Both the position numbers and the translations under genes were made by a program. 64,000 nucleotides of DNA from Streptomyces sp. WMMC500 (GTDB taxonomy: Bacteria; Actinomycetota; Actinomycetes; Streptomycetales; Streptomycetaceae), in NCBI RefSeq assembly GCF_027497195.1, contig NZ_CP114905.1, positions 992,001 through 1,056,000 of the forward strand, written 5' to 3'. Within the stretch, counting starts at the first letter, position 1. The number at the start of each line of letters is the position of its first letter. Of the stretch, positions 59,446-64,000 are shown in pieces. The notes beneath the pieces are model-generated. The model did not search any database. It was not told the DNA's origin and worked only from the letters and a program-made list of their open reading frames with translations.

Positions 59446-62400
59446 ATGAACGCTCCACCACCACCCCCCACCGGCCGGACACGGCGGCTGCGCAGAACCG
59501 CGGCCGCCCTCGTCGCGGCCACCGCCGTCCTCCTCGGCACCCTGACCGCGGCGACGCACACCGCGGCCGCGGCCGAGCCCGACCTGTCCTCGGCGTTCGA
59601 CGGCTGGGCGCAGGCCCGTCCCGGGGGCGCCGACGTGACCTTCGGCGCCGACGCCGCCGACCCGCGGGAGGGCACGACGGCGCTGAAGATCGTCAACCGG
59701 ACGCCGCGCAAGCCGGAGACCTTCGCCACCCTCACCCGGTCGGTGCCGGTCGAGCCGTCCACGACGTACGAGTTCAGCGCCTGGACGAGGTCCGAGGGCC
59801 TCCCCGACCTCGGCGTCCAGATCACGCTCAGCCCCGACTGGAGCGAGCGTCACACCTTCCCCGGCGGCGCGTACGGCTGGACCGAGCGCACCTGGACCTA
59901 CACCACGAAGGCCGACCAGAAGACGCTGGACTACCGGATCATCACCCAGGACGAGACACCCGGCTTCTGGCTGGACGGCCTCACGATGACGGCCCCCGGC
60001 AGCGACGAGAACCTGCTGGGCAACGCGGGCTTCGAGCGGCACGCCCCGCCCAACCTCATCACCTCCCCCGCCCTCGTCTTCACCGAGGGCGAGGCCGCCG
60101 TACGGCTGCGGACCCTGCCCGGGATCACCGGCCCCGCGCGCTGGTCGGTCGCGGACGAGCAGCACCGCCCGGTCGACTCCGGCGAGGTCGGCTACGCCGA
60201 CGGCGAGGCCGTCCTCGACCTCGGCCACCTGCGCCCCGGCTACTACCACCTGGAGGTCACCCTCCGGGGAAGCTCGCAGCCCGCCGTGACCCGCACCCGG
60301 CTCGCGGTCCTCGACCCGCTGCCGCCCGCGGCGCAGCGCCCGTCCTCGCCGTTCGGCGTCGCCGTCCACCTCGGCGACGGCAACGCGGTCAACGGCCGGC
60401 TCGCGGAGCTGGCCGGGCAGGCGGGCATCGCGCACGCGCGCAGCGACGTCACCTGGGACCGGGTCGAGAAGTCGCCCGGCGCGTACACCTTCCCCGAGGG
60501 CTACGACCTCGACTGGCAGCGCTTCGCCGCCAACAAGGTCCGCCCGCTGCCGCTGTCCACGTACCGGAACCCGCTGTACGACGGCGGCAGGACCCCGTCC
60601 ACCCCCGGAGGGCTGGCCGCGTACGCCGCGTACACGAGCGCGATCCTGGACCAGTACGGCGGGCTGTCGAAGGACGTCGAGGTCTACAACGAGTTCAACA
60701 TCCACTTCAACGACGGCGCCTGCGGCCGCACCCCCGCCTGCTACTACGACATGCTGCGCGCCACCGCGCAGCGGGTGAAGGCCGACCACCCGGACGCCAC
60801 CGTCGCGGGTCCCGCCACCTCCGGGCTCGCCCTCGACTGGGTCCGGGAGCTGCTGCGCCTCGGCGGGGCGGAGTACCTGGACGCCGTCTCCGTGCACCCG
60901 TACCGCCACCCCAACGCCCCCGAGGGGATCGACGACGAGATGGCCGCGCTCGGCAAGGCCATCCGGGACCACAGCGGCGGGAAGGACCTGCCGGTCTGGC
61001 TGACCGAGCTGGGCTGGCCCACGCCGGAGGGCGGCACCACGCGCCTGGCGCAGGCCGACTACCTCGTCCGGTCCCAGGCCCTCGCGCTCGGCGGCGGCGT
61101 CGAGCGCTTCTACTGGTACGACCTGCTGAACGACGGCACCGATCCACACGACAACGAGCACAACTTCGGCCTGCTGGACTGGCCGTCGAAGGGCGTGACG
61201 ACGGCGCTGGCGCCCAAGGAGTCGTACGTGGCGCAGTCGGTGACGGCCCGGCAGCTCGCCGGCCGGTCCTTCGCGGGCAAGGACCCCGTCGCCGAGCCGG
61301 CGTACTCGTACCGCTTCGGCACGGGCCGCGACACCGTCCGCGTGATGTGGGCGGCGCCCGGGCCGCGGCCGGCGACGCTGCGGGCCGCCGGGCCGGTCGA
61401 GGTGACCGACGCCTACGGCAGGTCCACGACGCTCCGGCCGTCCGGCGGAGTCGTACGCCTCGACCTCGACGGACAGCCGGTGTTCGTGTCCGGCCCGGTC
61501 CGGGACGTGTCCCTCGCCGCCGCGCCTCCGCTCTCCCTCGCGGCGCCGGAGAAGGCCGCCACCGGCGACACCCTGCCCGTCACGCTCACGGTCGACCGCA
61601 CCGGCGACGCCGGCCGGTCCGTGCCCGGCACGCTCAGGGTGGACGTCGAGGGCGTGAGCGAGCGGGTCCGCGCCCCCGCGGGCGAGGTCACGAAGACGAC
61701 GGTCGAGGTACCCGCGGGCGACCGCCTGCAGGAGCGGCACCTCGTCGCCGACGTCGCCGCGGGCGCGCGTCCGCTGGCCCGGCTGACGGCGCGGACCGAG
61801 GTGAAGGAGCCCACCACGCTGACGGCCGACCCCGTGGTCACCGCCGCGGACCCGACCGCGGGCGAGGTGCGGATCACCCTGGCCAACAACCGCCTGGGCG
61901 CCGAACTGCCCGTCGAGGGCGTCGACTGGTCGATCGGCGGCGCGACCGGCTCCGAGACCGGGATCGGCGCCGTGCCGCCCGGCTCCTCGCGCACCGTCAC
62001 GGTGCCGGTGGCGGACGCCGTGCCCTGGCGGGCGTACGAGCAGCGGGTCACCGCCCGGCTCCCCGGCCGGGAGCCGCTCACGCTCTCCGGCACCACGGGC
62101 TTCAACCCGGTGCAGCGGGACGGCGCGACGACGACGGCACCCGTCGACCTCGCCGAGGACGCGGAGTGGTCGGAGTACACCGAGCCGTGGGGCGGCGCCG
62201 CGGACCTGTCCGGTCCGCTGCGGTTCGCGTACACGGACGACGCCCTCGTGCTGCGGGCCGACGTCACCGACGACACGCACGCGCAGGACAACCCCGCGTC
62301 CACCATGTACAACGGCGACTCGGTCCAGTTCGCCGTCAGCCCGCGGCTGCCGGGCCGGTCCGCGGAGCTGACCGAGATCGGCGTGGCGGGGCTGGAGGAC

Positions 62401-62685
62401 GGGCCGGTGGCGTACACCTTCCTGGCCTTCGGCGGCGCGCAGACCGGAGGGCCGACGCCCGGCGCGGAGACCACGGTCACCCGGGCCGGCGGCACGACCT
62501 CGTACGAGGTCCGCGTGCCGTGGACGTCGCTCGGCCTCAAGGGGCGGCCCACCGCGCCGATCGGCCTGTCCGTCATGGTCAACGACGACGACGGGCAGGG
62601 CCGCACCGGGTTCCTGGAGTGGGGCTCGGGGATCGGGCGTACGAAGGACACCGCGCTGTTCCGGCCGGTGCAGTTGATGGACTGA
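59446..62685 (+). CDS. Secreted clan-A glycoside hydrolase with carbohydrate-binding modules
   Basis: The 1079-aa protein has a signal peptide (RTAAALVAATAVLLGTLTAATHTAAAA), an N-terminal CBM4/9-like module (about 45-190), then a barrel with the acid/base Glu416 (VYNEFN) and nucleophile Glu521 (WLTELGWP), followed by beta-sandwich domains and a C-terminal CBM9-like domain (about 890-1079; DAEWSEYTEPWG, FAYTDDALVLRADVTDDTH). The barrel resembles GH39 and related clan-A families. It lies 55 bp after the GH38 gene and probably makes the sugars that the importer takes up. Confidence 0.85.
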   Translation: MNAPPPPPTGRTRRLRRTAAALVAATAVLLGTLTAATHTAAAAEPDLSSAFDGWAQARPGGADVTFGADAADPREGTTALKIVNRTPRKPETFATLTRSVPVEPSTTYEFSAWTRSEGLPDLGVQITLSPDWSERHTFPGGAYGWTERTWTYTTKADQKTLDYRIITQDETPGFWLDGLTMTAPGSDENLLGNAGFERHAPPNLITSPALVFTEGEAAVRLRTLPGITGPARWSVADEQHRPVDSGEVGYADGEAVLDLGHLRPGYYHLEVTLRGSSQPAVTRTRLAVLDPLPPAAQRPSSPFGVAVHLGDGNAVNGRLAELAGQAGIAHARSDVTWDRVEKSPGAYTFPEGYDLDWQRFAANKVRPLPLSTYRNPLYDGGRTPSTPGGLAAYAAYTSAILDQYGGLSKDVEVYNEFNIHFNDGACGRTPACYYDMLRATAQRVKADHPDATVAGPATSGLALDWVRELLRLGGAEYLDAVSVHPYRHPNAPEGIDDEMAALGKAIRDHSGGKDLPVWLTELGWPTPEGGTTRLAQADYLVRSQALALGGGVERFYWYDLLNDGTDPHDNEHNFGLLDWPSKGVTTALAPKESYVAQSVTARQLAGRSFAGKDPVAEPAYSYRFGTGRDTVRVMWAAPGPRPATLRAAGPVEVTDAYGRSTTLRPSGGVVRLDLDGQPVFVSGPVRDVSLAAAPPLSLAAPEKAATGDTLPVTLTVDRTGDAGRSVPGTLRVDVEGVSERVRAPAGEVTKTTVEVPAGDRLQERHLVADVAAGARPLARLTARTEVKEPTTLTADPVVTAADPTAGEVRITLANNRLGAELPVEGVDWSIGGATGSETGIGAVPPGSSRTVTVPVADAVPWRAYEQRVTARLPGREPLTLSGTTGFNPVQRDGATTTAPVDLAEDAEWSEYTEPWGGAADLSGPLRFAYTDDALVLRADVTDDTHAQDNPASTMYNGDSVQFAVSPRLPGRSAELTEIGVAGLEDGPVAYTFLAFGGAQTGGPTPGAETTVTRAGGTTSYEVRVPWTSLGLKGRPTAPIGLSVMVNDDDGQGRTGFLEWGSGIGRTKDTALFRPVQLMD

Positions 62686-62700
62686 GGAACGAAAGTCCGC

Positions 62701-62731
62701 GCGGACCCCGGGCGATCCGCCCGGGGTCCGC
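62701..62731. terminator. Strong bidirectional terminator
   Basis: A 14-bp perfect stem (62701-62714 with 62718-62731) with a 3-base loop ATC. It lies between convergent stop codons at 62685 and 62753. Confidence 0.85.
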
Positions 62732-62752
62732 GTGTCCCCGGGCGGACCGGCG

Positions 62753-64000
62753 TCAGACCGCGAACTCCCGGATCACGGTGTTCCGGAAGACCGCCGTGCC
62801 GTCGAGGGTGAACAGCGCGAGGCCGGTGTCGGCCGGGTTGGGGAACGCCTCCGCCGAGTGGGTGTAGCGGCCGTCGTCGAAGAACACCTCGACCGAGGTG
62901 CGGTCGACGAGGACGCGCATCGTCACCCGGCGGGCGGCGGGGTCGAGCGGTGTCCTGCTCTCCTGCCACCGGCCGCTGGCGTCGGGGTTGGGCACGCCGC
63001 CGCGGTTGACGAAGGCGTAGGTGCCGTAGACGCCGGCGTCGACGTGCCGGGCGCCGTCTGCGGAGCGGCGCATTTGCAGGCCGGCGCCGGTGACCTGGTC
63101 CCAGGTGAGCTCGGTGGTGAGTTCGTACGCGGTCCCGGTGTAGTCCAGGACGCGGTGGCCGGTGACGTCGAGGTCGCCGAGGGGGACGGTGCGGGAGACG
63201 TGGGCGTCCAGGCCGGCGGTCGGGCGGGAGGCGAGGTAGAGGGTGCCGCCGGCGTCGCGCCTGAGCGTGATCTCGCGGACGATCGAGTCGGTGCCGTTGA
63301 AGCCGTCGGCCTCGATGGTGGGAGTGACGTTCGCGTACTCCCAGTTGTTCAGCCAGCCGACGGCGTAGCGGGTGCGCGGGTCGATCGAGCCGCCCGCGCT
63401 GCGGCGTTCGAAGGTGACGGCGGCGTACCAGTCGAAGCCGTGGTCGAGCCACTGCGGGTCGGCCGCGTCGGGGGTGAAGGCGGTGCCGTCGAAGGCGCCG
63501 GTCCAGTAGGCGTACGTGTTCGGCAGCCCGGCGCCCTTGCCGTTGGCGCTCACGCCGAGCACCCAGCGGCCGGTGCCGTCGTCCGCGGTGAGGTGGAAGA
63601 GGTCGGGGCACTCGAAGACGCCGAGCCCTTCGCGGACGAAGCCGCCCGCGTACGTCCACCGCTTGAGGTCGTCGGAGTGGTAGAAGCCGACCTTGGTGTG
63701 CTCGGCGAGCGCCATGACCCAGCGCCCGCGCTCCTCGTCGCGGATCACCTTGGGGTCGCGGAAGTCCTTCACGCCCGGGTTGGCGAGCACCGGGTCGGTG
63801 CCGTGGGGGGTGAAGGTGCGGCCGCCGTCGGTGGAGTAGTAGAGGTACTGGGCCTGGGTGTGCGCGTTCGGGTCGGGCTCCATGGTGGCCAGGACGACGA
63901 CGGCGCCCGCGCCGAAGCCGGCGGTGTTCGCGGTGTCCACGACCGCGCAGCCGGACCAGACGTCGCCGTTCGCCGTGGTGTCCTTCGGCACGGCGATGCC
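62753..64000 (-). CDS. GH32 fructanase or levanase, cut by the window edge
   Basis: The visible 416 or so codons are the middle and C-terminus of a GH32 enzyme: VKDFRDPKVIRDEERGRWVM has the stabiliser Asp (FRDP), VFECPDLFHL has the acid/base Glu (ECPDL), and a C-terminal beta-sandwich ends VDRTSVEVFFDDGRYTHSAEAF. The N-terminal nucleophile region (WMNDPNG in the family) and the signal peptide, if any, lie beyond 64000. It belongs to the levanase/inulinase/invertase group and is convergent with the clan-A hydrolase. Confidence 0.9.
   Translation of the reverse strand, partial: GIAVPKDTTANGDVWSGCAVVDTANTAGFGAGAVVVLATMEPDPNAHTQAQYLYYSTDGGRTFTPHGTDPVLANPGVKDFRDPKVIRDEERGRWVMALAEHTKVGFYHSDDLKRWTYAGGFVREGLGVFECPDLFHLTADDGTGRWVLGVSANGKGAGLPNTYAYWTGAFDGTAFTPDAADPQWLDHGFDWYAAVTFERRSAGGSIDPRTRYAVGWLNNWEYANVTPTIEADGFNGTDSIVREITLRRDAGGTLYLASRPTAGLDAHVSRTVPLGDLDVTGHRVLDYTGTAYELTTELTWDQVTGAGLQMRRSADGARHVDAGVYGTYAFVNRGGVPNPDASGRWQESRTPLDPAARRVTMRVLVDRTSVEVFFDDGRYTHSAEAFPNPADTGLALFTLDGTAVFRNTVIREFAV

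Noticed and set aside
59404..62280. Long minus-strand frame opposite the clan-A hydrolase
   Set aside because: No recognisable domain; a shadow of the secreted enzyme.

Overview
The window reads as chromosomal DNA of a Streptomyces or close actinomycete. It is very GC-rich with strong third-position G/C bias and many GTG starts. It carries SARP/AfsR-type regulators, multi-HAMP hybrid kinases, several SpoIIE-type phosphatases paired with RsbW-like ATPases, and large secreted glycoside hydrolases. I saw no rRNA, tRNA, CRISPR array, intact insertion sequence or phage genes. All names come from motifs read in the translated sequence; no database search was run.

1-9 kb is a signalling block. It holds an ANTAR protein, a SMI1/KNR4 (SUKH) protein, a response regulator translationally coupled to a 1456-aa cytosolic hybrid histidine kinase with about eight HAMP units, and a divergent HATPase-GAF-PP2C protein. 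9-13 kb holds a frameshifted SDR pseudogene, a PQQ-propeller lipoprotein and a decayed SARP regulator. 12.9-15.9 kb is an amidohydrolase/MFS pair divergent from a MarR gene, with two identical palindromic operators between. 16-18.5 kb is an aldo/keto reductase divergent from a MocR/GntR-aminotransferase regulator. 18.5-21.4 kb is an intact AfsR-like regulator, the full-length relative of the decayed copy. 21.6-24.2 kb is a TetR regulator followed by a reductase/hydrolase fusion, each preceded by the same operator. 24.3-25.9 kb holds a flavin/F420 split-barrel protein coupled to a beta-lactamase-fold hydrolase. 26-37.4 kb is a second signalling block: a 1228-aa uncharacterised protein with a DUF4132-like partner, a PAS/GAF protein whose phosphatase domain has lost its metal ligands but whose ATPase motifs are intact, a membrane PP2C, and an XRE-NB-ARC-TPR regulator that appears to start at an ATC codon. 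37.5-38.8 kb holds an intact alpha/beta hydrolase and a collapsed relative.

38.8-64 kb is devoted to carbohydrate use. A 12.7-kb minus-strand operon runs from a LacI regulator through a FAD oxidoreductase, a complete Opp/Dpp-type ABC importer and a GH3 beta-glucosidase to a secreted GH5. Several junctions are ATGA or GTGA overlaps, and two TTGCTG-N8-CAGCAA operators sit at its head. Beside it are a GntR regulator and a MalEFG-type sugar importer without its own ATPase, divergent from a GH38 alpha-mannosidase and a secreted clan-A hydrolase with carbohydrate-binding modules. A TTAA-centred motif recurs in front of these genes. A GH32 fructanase runs off the right edge. The layout suggests capture of plant or fungal polysaccharide: secreted GH5 and clan-A enzymes cut polymer outside, two importers bring in oligosaccharides, and GH3 and GH38 finish the job in the cytosol, each branch under its own repressor.
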